Below are positions 43,012 through 52,722 of a stretch of DNA of 64,000 bases, piece after piece. The stretch's first letter is position 1; the number at the start of each line of letters is the position of its first letter. The notes below the pieces were generated by a model. The model was given only the letters and a program-made list of their open reading frames with translations. It did no database searches and had not been told where the DNA came from. Origin of the DNA: Bacillus gaemokensis (GTDB lineage: Bacteria; Bacillota; Bacilli; Bacillales; Bacillaceae_G); assembly GCF_001590835.1 (NCBI RefSeq), contig NZ_LTAQ01000006.1:52004-116003 (forward strand), written 5' to 3'. The position numbers and the translations under genes are program-made.

Positions 43012-43572
43012 ATGGCTGTAAAAGATGAACTGAAAATTGTTGTTGGTGCAGGAGAATTTAATAATAATCCAGGATGGTTACATACGAGCGAGGAAGAATT
43101 AAATTTATTGAAACGGAAAGATTGGATGCAGAGATTTGCTCCTAACTCTTTAGCGGTAATTTTAGCAGAACATGTGTGGGAACATCTATCGTATGAAGAG
43201 GGAGTAGAGGCAGCGAAAGTTTGTCATGAGTTTTTAATGCCAGGTGGTTATATACGGTGTGCTGTTCCGGATAGCTTTTTCCCAGATGAAGAATACCAAG
43301 AGGGAGTAAAAGTGGGAGGACCAGGACCGTTGGATCATCCAGCAGCAAGCCATAAAATTGTCCATAATTATAAAACGATGATATCCATGTTTGAGATTGC
43401 AGGATTTCAAGTGAGACTTTTAGAATATTGTGACGAAAATGGTGTATTTCATTATAACGATTGGGATGAAAAAGAAGGGTTCATTTATCGTTCAAAACGA
43501 TTTGATCATAGAAATCAGGATGGAAAGTTAGGATTTGCTTCGTTAATTGTTGATGCAGTGAAAGCTGAATAA
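43012..43572 (+). CDS. Predicted SAM-dependent methyltransferase-like protein
   Basis: A 186-residue soluble protein. IVVGAGEFNNNPGWLHTSEEELN, AVILAEHVWEHLSYEEG and CHEFLMPGGYIRCAVPDSFFPD are those of a small methyltransferase-type family (COG4627-like, from memory). The usual SAM GxGxG loop is reduced to GAGEFNN, so catalytic activity is uncertain. I start at ATG 43012 behind AAGGGGTG; the ATG at 42994 lacks a ribosome site. Single-gene unit. Confidence 0.65.
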   Translation: MAVKDELKIVVGAGEFNNNPGWLHTSEEELNLLKRKDWMQRFAPNSLAVILAEHVWEHLSYEEGVEAAKVCHEFLMPGGYIRCAVPDSFFPDEEYQEGVKVGGPGPLDHPAASHKIVHNYKTMISMFEIAGFQVRLLEYCDENGVFHYNDWDEKEGFIYRSKRFDHRNQDGKLGFASLIVDAVKAE

Positions 43573-43584
43573 ATCAGGAACAAG

Positions 43585-43624
43585 AGGATGTACGAGAGGA
43601 TGAAGACTTTCGTACATCCTTTTT
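43585..43624 (+). terminator. Terminator
   Basis: 11-bp perfect stem (43585-43595 with 43610-43620) and five T. Confidence 0.82.
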
Positions 43625-43715
43625 GCATGAAGAGTATAATGGATGCGGAGAATACGTTATATACGTTTCATTTTAAATGTGAACAAAATGTTCGAAAAAT
43701 TTAGCGTGTATTTTA

Positions 43716-43778
43716 TTGACACATATGAATAGACGCTCATATAATAAAAGTATAAGATATATGAACAATTGTTCATAT
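43716..43778 (+). promoter_or_regulatory. Promoter and ArsR-type operators for the cadC-cadA unit
   Basis: TTGACA (43716-43721) and TATAAT (43740-43745) with an 18-base spacer form a near-consensus sigma-A promoter. Within the spacer is an imperfect dyad ATATGA...TCATAT (43723-43742). Just downstream is a perfect 20-base palindrome ATATGAACAATTGTTCATAT (43759-43778), the classic SmtB/CadC operator form. A further weak dyad, TGAACA-AAA-TGTTCG, lies near 43680. Confidence 0.75.
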
Positions 43779-43802
43779 GTTCAAATAAAGAGGTGAGCTA
43801 TA

Positions 43803-44180
43803 ATGGCTGGAAATAAATTAGAAACAAATCAAGAAACATGTTTGCAAACAATAATTCATGAGGAAGTCGTTGATCAAGTAAAGCAAACAATCCCAAATGA
43901 TGAGAGTTTAAGTAAAGTAGCAGAGTTATTCAAAGTATTAGGTGACCGCACACGTACGAGAATTTTACACGCGTTATTTGAAGCGGAAATGTGTGTATGT
44001 GACTTAGCTTATTTACTCGGAATGACACAATCATCTATTTCCCATCAACTACGTGTATTGAAGCAAGCAAAACTTGTAAAAAACCGTAAAGAAGGAAAAG
44101 TTGTTTATTATTCATTAGCTGATCATCATGTAATCCATATCTTTGAGCAAGCATTTGAGCACGTAAACGAGGAAGAATAA
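43803..44180 (+). CDS. cadC: CadC/CzrA-like ArsR-family metal repressor
   Basis: A 125-residue winged-helix repressor. The helix-turn-helix is DLAYLLGMTQSSISHQLRVLK. Cys residues in AEMCVCDLA (alpha-3 or ELCVCD motif) with an N-terminal Cys (ETCLQT) match the Cd/Pb thiolate site of CadC, while DHHVIHIFEQAFEHVNE carries the alpha-5 Zn site residues. It should release the upstream operators on metal binding and free cadA expression. It precedes the ATPase by 27 bases. Confidence 0.85.
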   Translation: MAGNKLETNQETCLQTIIHEEVVDQVKQTIPNDESLSKVAELFKVLGDRTRTRILHALFEAEMCVCDLAYLLGMTQSSISHQLRVLKQAKLVKNRKEGKVVYYSLADHHVIHIFEQAFEHVNEEE

Positions 44181-44207
44181 AAAAGAGAAGCACAAGGAGG
44201 GAGAAAG

Positions 44208-46574
44208 ATGGCGGAAGCACTAGTGAAACGAAAACTTGTGTTAGATGGATTAGATTGTGCGAACTGTGCGATGAAAATTGAAAAAGGAGTTGGAGGATTA
44301 GAGGGTGTCTCCTCTTGTTCTGTGAACTTCGCAACAAAGACAATGATTTTAGAAACAGAGCAAAATAAAGAAAATAACGTTGTTGCTAACGCGAAACAAC
44401 TTGTCACGAAATTAGAACCACACATTAAGGTGCAGGAAGAACAAAAAACAAAAGCCGCAAAAGAAGTATTTGTGTTAGATGGATTAGATTGCGCAAATTG
44501 TGCAATGAAGATTGAAACAAAGGTAAAGGAAATGCCCACGGTTTCAGCGGCGACTGTTGATTTTGTATCGAAGAAATTAAAAATAGAAGTTGCAAATAAA
44601 AAAGAACTTGAAACGACAGTACAAGATATAAAAAATATTGTGCATAAGTTAGAGCCAGATGTAAAAGTTGTCAGAGAAGAAGGAACAGGTCATGATCATG
44701 GACATAGTCACGATCATGGTGAAGGAAATGTGAAGAAAATGCTATGGCGCTTAGCGATCGGTGGTATTTTAACTGGAATCGCTGCACTAGCAGGATTACC
44801 ACAAATGATGACAATTTCACTTTTTGTTGTTGCGTATTTACTGATTGGTGGAGATATCGTTTGGCGCGCTATAAGAAATATAACACGCGGTCAAGTATTT
44901 GATGAAAACTTCTTAATGGCAGTTGCAACACTAGGGGCATTTGCAATTAAACAATATCCAGAAGCAGTTGCTGTTATGCTATTTTATCAAGTAGGTGAGT
45001 TATTCCAAAGTATTGCGGTGAATCGTTCTCGAAAATCAATCACTTCCTTGATGGATATTCGTCCCGATTATGCGAACGTTAAGATGGGAAACGAAACAAA
45101 ACAAGTCTCTCCAGAAGATGTACAAATTGGAGATTATATTATTGTTAAGCCTGGCGAAAAAGTACCATTAGATGGGAAAGTAGTTGAAGGAGCGTCGATG
45201 GTTGATACTTCAGCATTAACAGGTGAATCTGTACCGCGTGAAGTGGAAGTTGGTAATGATGTATTAAGTGGTTTTGTAAATCAAAATGGTGTATTAACGA
45301 TTGAAGTAACAAAAGAATTTGGTGAGTCAACTGTATCGAAAATTTTAGATTTAGTACAAAATGCGAGTAGTAAAAAGGCGCCGACAGAAAACTTTATTAC
45401 GAAATTTGCACGTTACTACACTCCGATTGTAGTTATTACAGCAGCGGCATTAGCGTTTATCCCACCTCTTATTTTAGAAGGAGCGACATTCTCAGATTGG
45501 GTTTATCGTGCATTAGTATTCCTTGTTATTTCTTGTCCATGTGCATTAGTTGTATCCATTCCCCTTGGATTCTTTGGTGGTATTGGTGGGGCATCTAAAA
45601 GTGGTATTTTAGTCAAAGGAAGTAACTATTTAGAAGCGTTAAATGATGTGAAATATATTGTATTTGATAAAACAGGAACATTAACAAAAGGTGTCTTTAA
45701 AGTAACAAAGATGAAACCAAATGGAACAACTACGAACGAAGAGCTTCTTGAATATGCAGCATTTGCAGAAGTGTATTCAAACCATCCAATTGCACAATCC
45801 ATTCGAAGTGCATATGGAAATTCAATTGATGAAAATATCATTGAAGATTATAGTGAAATTTCTGGTCATGGTACAGTTGTAAAAGTACAAGGGAAAGAAA
45901 TCTTTGCGGGTAATGCAAAATTAATGAAAAAAGAAAATATTACATTCGAGCAACCTCAAACAGTAGGGACACTTGTTCATATTGCTGTAGATGGTGCATA
46001 CGCTGGTTATATTGTGATATCGGATGAAGTGAAAGAGGATTCAAAACAAGCGATCCGAAAGTTAAAAGAGCTTGGTATTAAGAAAACAGTTATGTTAACA
46101 GGTGATGCGAAGTTAGTTGGCGAAGCGGTTGGTAAGGAGCTTGGGTTAGATGAAGTTCATGCTGAATTATTGCCACAGCAAAAAGTAGAAGAAATTGAAA
46201 AAATTGATGCAGCAAAACAAGCAAAAGAGAAAATTGCTTTCGTTGGTGACGGTATTAATGATACACCAGTATTAGCAAGAGCTGATGTTGGGATTGCGAT
46301 GGGTGGCTTAGGGTCTGATGCAGCTATTGAAGCGGCAGATATTGTAATCATGACAGATGAGCCTTCAAAAATTGCAACGGCTGTTAAAATAGCTAAACGT
46401 ACACGTAACATTGTGTGGCAAAATATTATCTTTGCACTTGGTGTAAAAGGTCTTGTTTTATTACTTGGTGCATTTGGGATTGCAACAATGTGGGAAGCTG
46501 TTTTTTCAGATGTTGGTGTTACATTAATCGCAGTATTAAATGCGATGCGTGTACTGAGAGTGAAAAACTTATAA
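44208..46574 (+). CDS. cadA: Cd/Zn/Co-exporting P1B-type ATPase
   Basis: A 788-residue membrane pump. Two N-terminal HMA domains with LDGLDCANCAMKIE; a His-rich linker (GHDHGHSHDHGEG); membrane metal motif SCPCALVVS; phosphorylation DKTGTLTKG; ATP site GDGINDTP; HP motif in SNHPIAQS. The DCANC form of the HMA site, with an acidic residue before Cys, is typical of Zn/Cd pumps rather than copper pumps. It forms an operon with the CadC-like repressor. Confidence 0.9.
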   Translation: MAEALVKRKLVLDGLDCANCAMKIEKGVGGLEGVSSCSVNFATKTMILETEQNKENNVVANAKQLVTKLEPHIKVQEEQKTKAAKEVFVLDGLDCANCAMKIETKVKEMPTVSAATVDFVSKKLKIEVANKKELETTVQDIKNIVHKLEPDVKVVREEGTGHDHGHSHDHGEGNVKKMLWRLAIGGILTGIAALAGLPQMMTISLFVVAYLLIGGDIVWRAIRNITRGQVFDENFLMAVATLGAFAIKQYPEAVAVMLFYQVGELFQSIAVNRSRKSITSLMDIRPDYANVKMGNETKQVSPEDVQIGDYIIVKPGEKVPLDGKVVEGASMVDTSALTGESVPREVEVGNDVLSGFVNQNGVLTIEVTKEFGESTVSKILDLVQNASSKKAPTENFITKFARYYTPIVVITAAALAFIPPLILEGATFSDWVYRALVFLVISCPCALVVSIPLGFFGGIGGASKSGILVKGSNYLEALNDVKYIVFDKTGTLTKGVFKVTKMKPNGTTTNEELLEYAAFAEVYSNHPIAQSIRSAYGNSIDENIIEDYSEISGHGTVVKVQGKEIFAGNAKLMKKENITFEQPQTVGTLVHIAVDGAYAGYIVISDEVKEDSKQAIRKLKELGIKKTVMLTGDAKLVGEAVGKELGLDEVHAELLPQQKVEEIEKIDAAKQAKEKIAFVGDGINDTPVLARADVGIAMGGLGSDAAIEAADIVIMTDEPSKIATAVKIAKRTRNIVWQNIIFALGVKGLVLLLGAFGIATMWEAVFSDVGVTLIAVLNAMRVLRVKNL

Positions 46575-46576
46575 AA

Positions 46577-46615
46577 AATAAAAAGAGAGGCGTAATGCTT
46601 CTCTTTTTATTTTTG
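46577..46615. terminator. Bidirectional terminator
   Basis: 15-base stem with one mismatch (46577-46591 with 46597-46611) between convergent cadA and pncB; it reaches into the 3' end of pncB. Confidence 0.82.
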
Positions 46616-48070
46616 TATATTTTTTGCAACTTGATTTCGCACAGTTTGAATGTAATTCATTTTATGATCCCAGCATTCTTGACTTAAATCTACAGGGTAT
46701 TCTTCCGGATTTAAAGTTCTCATATACTCTTCCCAAAACAGTGATAAGCTGCTTTCTGTGTATGCTTGAATGTCTAATATGTCAGGGAGTTGATATGTCC
46801 TTTTACCATTTATAAAAATATCATGGTGTAGCTCTCGTGCTTCAAAATTTGTTACAAATTTACTAATATACGTATGAACAGGATGGAACATTTTTAAACG
46901 TTCTTCCTTCTGTGGCTCTTCTGATTCTAAAGCGATATAATCACCTTCTGCATGACTGTTAACGCGATTAATGATTCGATAAATGCGCTTTAGTCCTGGT
47001 GTTGTAATTTTTTCGGGATTAGAAGAGATTTTAATCGTATCATTTAATGTACCATTTGCATCTTCAATGGCAACTAATTTATACACAGCACCTAATGCAG
47101 GTTGTTCAAAAGAGGTGATAAGTTTTGTTCCAACGCCCCACACATCAATTTTTGCCCCTTGAGATTTTAAGTGCATAATTGTATATTCATCTAAATCGCT
47201 AGAAGCGATGATTTTTGTGTTTGTAAATCCAGCTTCATCAAGTAGCTTTCTTGCCTCCTTTGATAAATAAGCCATATCACCACTATCAAGACGGATACCA
47301 TAAAAATCAATGCGTTCTCCAAATTCTTTTGCGACGCGAATGGCATTTGGTACACCGGATTTTAATGTGTCATATGTATCGACAAGAAAAACACATTTTT
47401 TATGTGTTTCAGCGTATTTTTTAAATGCAACATATTCATCACGATACGCTTGAACAAAGGAATGTGCATGTGTACCAGCTACGGGAATGCCAAAGCGTTT
47501 TCCGGCGCGGACGTTACTTGTAGAAGAAAATCCACCGATAAAGGCTGCGCGTGTCCCCCAAAGAGCGGCATCGAATTCATGGGCACGGCGTGTGCCGAAT
47601 TCTAACAGTTCATCGTTGTTGGCTGCATGTTTCATCCGTGCGGCTTTTGTAGCAATTAATGTTTGGTAATTCACAATATTTAATAGGGCTGTTTCAATAA
47701 TTTGTGCTTCGCCAAGTGGTGCATCAACACGCAATAATGGTTCGTTATTAAAAACAACTTCCCCTTCTTGCATACCGCGAATGGTTCCTGTGAATTTCAT
47801 ATTTTGTAAATAGTGAAGGAATGCTTCTTCAAATTGTAGTTCTTTCAAATAGGAAATATCACTTTTGGTAAAACGAAAATTTTCTATGTACTCTATAATT
47901 TTTTCAAGACCAGCAAAAATGGCATAGCCATTTTCAAATGGAAGCTTCCGAAAATATAAATCAAAAACAGAACGGCGATCATGAATGCCGTCTTTCCAAT
48001 ATGTATAAGCCATGTTGATTTGGTATAAATCTGTATGTAAGGCGTAACTATCGTCTTTATAATGATTCAT
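46607..48070 (-). CDS. pncB: Nicotinate phosphoribosyltransferase
   Basis: A 487-residue cytoplasmic enzyme of NAD salvage that joins nicotinate and PRPP. Seen: LHTDLYQINMAYTYWKDG, catalytic-loop DFGTRRAHE-like segment (LLEFGTRRAHEFDAALWG), GGFSSTSNVRAGKRFGIPVAGTHAHSFVQ, DTYDTLKSGVPNAI, GIRLDSGDMAYLSKE and VWGVGTKLITSFEQPALGAVYKL. Length is normal for the long bacterial form. It starts with ATG after GGAGGTG. It stands alone on the minus strand. Confidence 0.95.
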   Translation of the reverse strand: MNHYKDDSYALHTDLYQINMAYTYWKDGIHDRRSVFDLYFRKLPFENGYAIFAGLEKIIEYIENFRFTKSDISYLKELQFEEAFLHYLQNMKFTGTIRGMQEGEVVFNNEPLLRVDAPLGEAQIIETALLNIVNYQTLIATKAARMKHAANNDELLEFGTRRAHEFDAALWGTRAAFIGGFSSTSNVRAGKRFGIPVAGTHAHSFVQAYRDEYVAFKKYAETHKKCVFLVDTYDTLKSGVPNAIRVAKEFGERIDFYGIRLDSGDMAYLSKEARKLLDEAGFTNTKIIASSDLDEYTIMHLKSQGAKIDVWGVGTKLITSFEQPALGAVYKLVAIEDANGTLNDTIKISSNPEKITTPGLKRIYRIINRVNSHAEGDYIALESEEPQKEERLKMFHPVHTYISKFVTNFEARELHHDIFINGKRTYQLPDILDIQAYTESSLSLFWEEYMRTLNPEEYPVDLSQECWDHKMNYIQTVRNQVAKNIQK

Positions 48071-48098
48071 TGCGAAAACACCTCCGTAATTTGGTTAT

Positions 48099-48128
48099 AG
48101 TATACCAATTTTTGGTCCTTTATGCCAA
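48099..48128 (-). promoter_or_regulatory. pncB promoter with dyad
   Basis: On the minus strand TTGGCA (48123-48128) and TATACT (48099-48104) with an 18-base spacer. The -10 lies inside an imperfect dyad TTGGT...ACCAA (48091-48108), possibly a repressor site. The rest of 48129-48386 is A/T-rich and should contain the nprR promoter; I see no gene there. Confidence 0.55.
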
Positions 48129-48386
48129 AGAGGATCTTTTTACTAAGAAATATTGGGGATTATTATGGTAAAGAGATAAATGAAAGTGGCTAGATAGTGA
48201 TTAAGCAAGTAGTAAGCAAAATTAAGCTTGCTCAGAATCCTTTTCTAGCATAAATATTGGTGGTTAAAGTTGGAATGAAATGAATTTAATAAAAAATATT
48301 TAGAAAGTTTACATTTATCAATTTATATTTTTGGCATTTTTATGTATTATTAAAGTAGTGAGGGTAAATGAGAATGGAGGAGGGCA

Positions 48387-49655
48387 ATGCAACAAACATT
48401 AGAAAAAATCGGCAAACAAGTTTTTTATAAACGACTGCAGCAAAAAATGACACAGGAAGAATTATGTCAGGGCATTTGTTCCGTCTCATATTTAAGTAAG
48501 ATTGAAAATGGAAAGATAGAAGCATCGGAGGAAATTCTACAGTTGCTCTGTACGAGGTTAGAGATTGCTGTGACGGATTTGAGAGATGTGGAAGAAGAAG
48601 TGAAAGAAAAGCTGGATGAATGGTTAAATGCATTGGTTCATTTAGACAAGCAGCAGGTTGAACGTATATATAATGAGTTGCAAGCTGAAATGCAGCATGT
48701 TTTAGATTTTGAAATCATAAATTATTATAATCTGTTGTATACACGATATTTAATTATGAAACGGGATCTTCCAGCGCTTGAAGAGGAACTAGAGAAATTA
48801 AAGAAGATGTATAAGAAGTATTCGCCGTTTCAGAAGCTGTTGTATACGTATAGTAGAGCATTAATGTATTTCATGAAGCATAGATACAAAGCCTCACTTG
48901 AATGCTTGATCCAAGCAGAGTTAATGGCGAAAGAGCAAGGTTATTATGAGACGGGAATTTATTATAATTTAGCGCTTGTTTATAGCTATTTAGAGATTGA
49001 TCATATGGCATTATACTTTGCTAATATTGCATTAGAAGGCTTTCGGAGTGAATATAGGTTTCGGAATGTAATTAATTGTCAATTGGTTATTGCTTTTAGT
49101 TATATTCGGAAAAAGCAATATAGTGAAGCGTTAGAAATGTATAATAATATTTTAAGAGAAGCAATTTCTTTTGCTGATAAAGACATTATTACATCAATTG
49201 CATTAAATAATATGGGGTATTTACATTATCATAAAAAAGATTATAAAAAAGCAAAAGAATATTATCTGCAGTGTTTACAGTACAAAAAAGAAGAAGATTT
49301 TAATTATATTGATGCTGTATATGAAATTTCTTTGCAGTGTGTTCAATTGCAAGAGTTTGAAGAGGCAAGAGAGTGGATTGAAAGAGGGATAACTGCTGCG
49401 AAAAAAGATGAAAGATATAAAAGCATGTTGTATTTATTATTAATACTTCAATATAAATACTTTGAGAAAAAAGAAGTATATAAAAGATTTTTAGAAGTAG
49501 AAGCTGTTCCTTTTTTTAAAACGGAGGAAAATACAAAAGATTTGAAGAAAGTCTATTTAGAATTAGCAGAATGCTTTGAAGAATTATTAGAATTCAAAGA
49601 AAGTAGTCGCTATTATAAAATGGCTGTAAATTTATTAGAAGAAGGAGGAAGTTAA
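48387..49655 (+). CDS. nprR: NprR, RRNPP quorum-sensing regulator
   Basis: A 422-residue cytoplasmic regulator: N-terminal XRE-type helix-turn-helix (QQKMTQEELCQGICSVSYLSKIENGKIEAS, about 5-65) and nine or so TPR repeats (ALNNMGYLHYHKKDYKKAKEYY and others). NprR binds the imported NprX heptapeptide and activates nprA and other extracellular enzyme genes at the onset of sporulation. The nprX gene begins one base after its stop and nprA follows, the standard B. cereus group order. Confidence 0.93.
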   Translation: MQQTLEKIGKQVFYKRLQQKMTQEELCQGICSVSYLSKIENGKIEASEEILQLLCTRLEIAVTDLRDVEEEVKEKLDEWLNALVHLDKQQVERIYNELQAEMQHVLDFEIINYYNLLYTRYLIMKRDLPALEEELEKLKKMYKKYSPFQKLLYTYSRALMYFMKHRYKASLECLIQAELMAKEQGYYETGIYYNLALVYSYLEIDHMALYFANIALEGFRSEYRFRNVINCQLVIAFSYIRKKQYSEALEMYNNILREAISFADKDIITSIALNNMGYLHYHKKDYKKAKEYYLQCLQYKKEEDFNYIDAVYEISLQCVQLQEFEEAREWIERGITAAKKDERYKSMLYLLLILQYKYFEKKEVYKRFLEVEAVPFFKTEENTKDLKKVYLELAECFEELLEFKESSRYYKMAVNLLEEGGS

Positions 49656-49656
49656 T

Positions 49657-49779
49657 ATGAAAAAAGTAATTATTAGTGGATTTGTATTGATGGCGCTTTT
49701 GGTTGCTGTACTAGAACCGCAATATGGTTGGAGACCAGATATGTCTGCTGAAAAAATAAATACGGTAGTAAACATATAG
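49657..49779 (+). CDS. nprX: NprX pre-pro signalling peptide
   Basis: A 40-residue precursor: charged start MKKVIISG, hydrophobic secretion segment FVLMALLVAVL, then a C-terminal part EPQYGWRPDMSAEKINTVV. The well-known signal SKPDIVG aligns to WRPDMSA, keeping the central (K/R)-P-D. The gene uses GAAGGAGGAAG, inside the nprR end, as ribosome site and begins one base after nprR. The mature peptide should be released outside, re-imported by oligopeptide permease and bound by NprR. Confidence 0.85.
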   Translation: MKKVIISGFVLMALLVAVLEPQYGWRPDMSAEKINTVVNI

Positions 49780-49780
49780 C

Positions 49781-49831
49781 AAATATTGAGAAAGGCCCTT
49801 TCCAAATCGGAAAGGGCCTTTCTCAATATTT
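49781..49831 (+). terminator. Terminator after nprX
   Basis: Perfect 23-bp stem (49781-49803 with 49809-49831), five-base loop; ends in ATTTG. It separates nprRX from nprA. Confidence 0.85.
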
Positions 49832-49914
49832 GTTCCCCAAAATTCTACAAAACTTGAGAAAAAATATATTTGAATTTTTAGTATATTAATAATGAAAACT
49901 TAGTGCTAATATAA

Positions 49915-51660
<1,746 letters not shown>

Positions 51661-51681
51661 TTTTCACTCCCCTTTATATAG

Positions 51682-51715
51682 AATAAAAAAGGAGCATAAT
51701 AGCTCCTTTTTTATT
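51682..51715. terminator. Bidirectional terminator
   Basis: About 13-bp stem (51682-51694 with 51702-51715) with A and T runs between convergent nprA and the TVP38-type gene. Confidence 0.8.
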
Positions 51716-52259
51716 TTTTCTTCCACTTTTTCCATATATACAATACCCCAATGCAACCAGCAATCGTTATAATCCATTTTGCTTCACTTGTCCCATTCAT
51801 AACATGGTATGCAGAATACACTTCAATAAGCAATGCAGGTATTTTTCCTATTGTACTTGCAATACTGAAAGAGAATAATGACATTTTTCCTAAAGCTGCG
51901 AATAAAGTGATGATGCTCGATGGAATAAATGGAACAAGGCGAAAAGATAGAACGAGTAAAAATGCCTCTTTACCTTGTACATAAAGAAGACGCTCTACTT
52001 TTGGATGGTTATTGACTTTGTTATGTGCAAATTTTTGCAAACCTAGTCGATAGAAATAAAAGGAAACAATTGCTCCTAATGCTTCACCAGTAATTGATAT
52101 GATCGTTCCGTCTGTTAAACCAAAAAGCTGTATATTGATTGCAGTTAAAAATATGCTTGGAATAAAACCAGCTAAGCTAATGATGATATTGAATAAAATG
52201 CTAAGTGGGATTGCAATTGTGTAATGCTCTGTAAGTAAATCACGAATCATTTCTTGCAT
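51711..52259 (-). CDS. TVP38/TMEM64 (DedA-like) membrane protein
   Basis: A 182-residue membrane protein with five or six helices. The SNARE-associated/DedA core is seen: AGFIPSIFLTAINIQLFGLTDG, GEALGAIVSFYFYRLG and VLSFRLVPFIPSSIITLFAALGKMS. Family members are thought to move lipids across the membrane. I start at ATG 52259 behind AAAGGAT; the longer frame lacks a start signal and reaches the CsoR operator. Divergent from csoR. Confidence 0.82.
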   Translation of the reverse strand: MQEMIRDLLTEHYTIAIPLSILFNIIISLAGFIPSIFLTAINIQLFGLTDGTIISITGEALGAIVSFYFYRLGLQKFAHNKVNNHPKVERLLYVQGKEAFLLVLSFRLVPFIPSSIITLFAALGKMSLFSFSIASTIGKIPALLIEVYSAYHVMNGTSEAKWIITIAGCIGVLYIWKKWKKK

Positions 52260-52349
52260 ATAGTTATATCCTTTTGCTTTTTTTAGCATTACACCATATT
52301 TAGGGCATATAGGCAAGTGTGGATTTTTTAAATTTTTATAAGTAAACAC

Positions 52350-52379
52350 TTGAAAATTCATACCCCTTACGGGTATAAT
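52350..52379 (+). promoter_or_regulatory. CsoR-controlled promoter
   Basis: TTGAAA (52350-52355) and TATAAT (52374-52379), 18-base spacer. The spacer contains the CsoR-type operator ATACCCCTTACGGGTAT (52360-52376), which overlaps the -10, so bound CsoR blocks polymerase. Confidence 0.8.
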
Positions 52380-52403
52380 GTATGCATAGGAGGGGGTATA
52401 TTG

Positions 52404-52706
52404 ATGGATCATTGCTCAAATCAAGAAAAGATGGTTCCACGAACGGATGAAGAAATTGAGAAAGTTGTAAAACGGTTGAAAAGAATTGAAGGTCAGGTTC
52501 GCGGTATACAAAAGATGGTTGAAGACAATCGCTATTGTGTAGATGTGCTTATCCAAGTTTCTGCAGTGCAAGCAGCGTTAAATAAAGTAGGTTTCTCATT
52601 GTTAGAGCGTCATACAAATCATTGTGTTGCCAAAGCTATTCAAGAAGGTAATGGAGATGCATCTATTCAAGAGTTGATGAAAGTCATCAAACAGTTCTCA
52701 AAATAG
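52404..52706 (+). CDS. csoR: CsoR copper-sensing repressor
   Basis: A 100-residue all-helical repressor. The Cu(I) site residues Cys, His and Cys are in DNRYCVDVL and [10 protein letters not shown]; the DNA-contact region is [21 protein letters not shown] start at ATG 52404 after AGGAGGGGG; an upstream frame would read through the promoter. It controls csoR-copA-copZ. Confidence 0.93.
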   Translation: MDHCSNQEKMVPRTDEEIEKVVKRLKRIEGQVRGIQKMVEDNRYCVDVLIQVSAVQAALNKVGFSLLERHTNHCVAKAIQEGNGDASIQELMKVIKQFSK

Positions 52707-52722
52707 AAGGGAGACGAACTGT

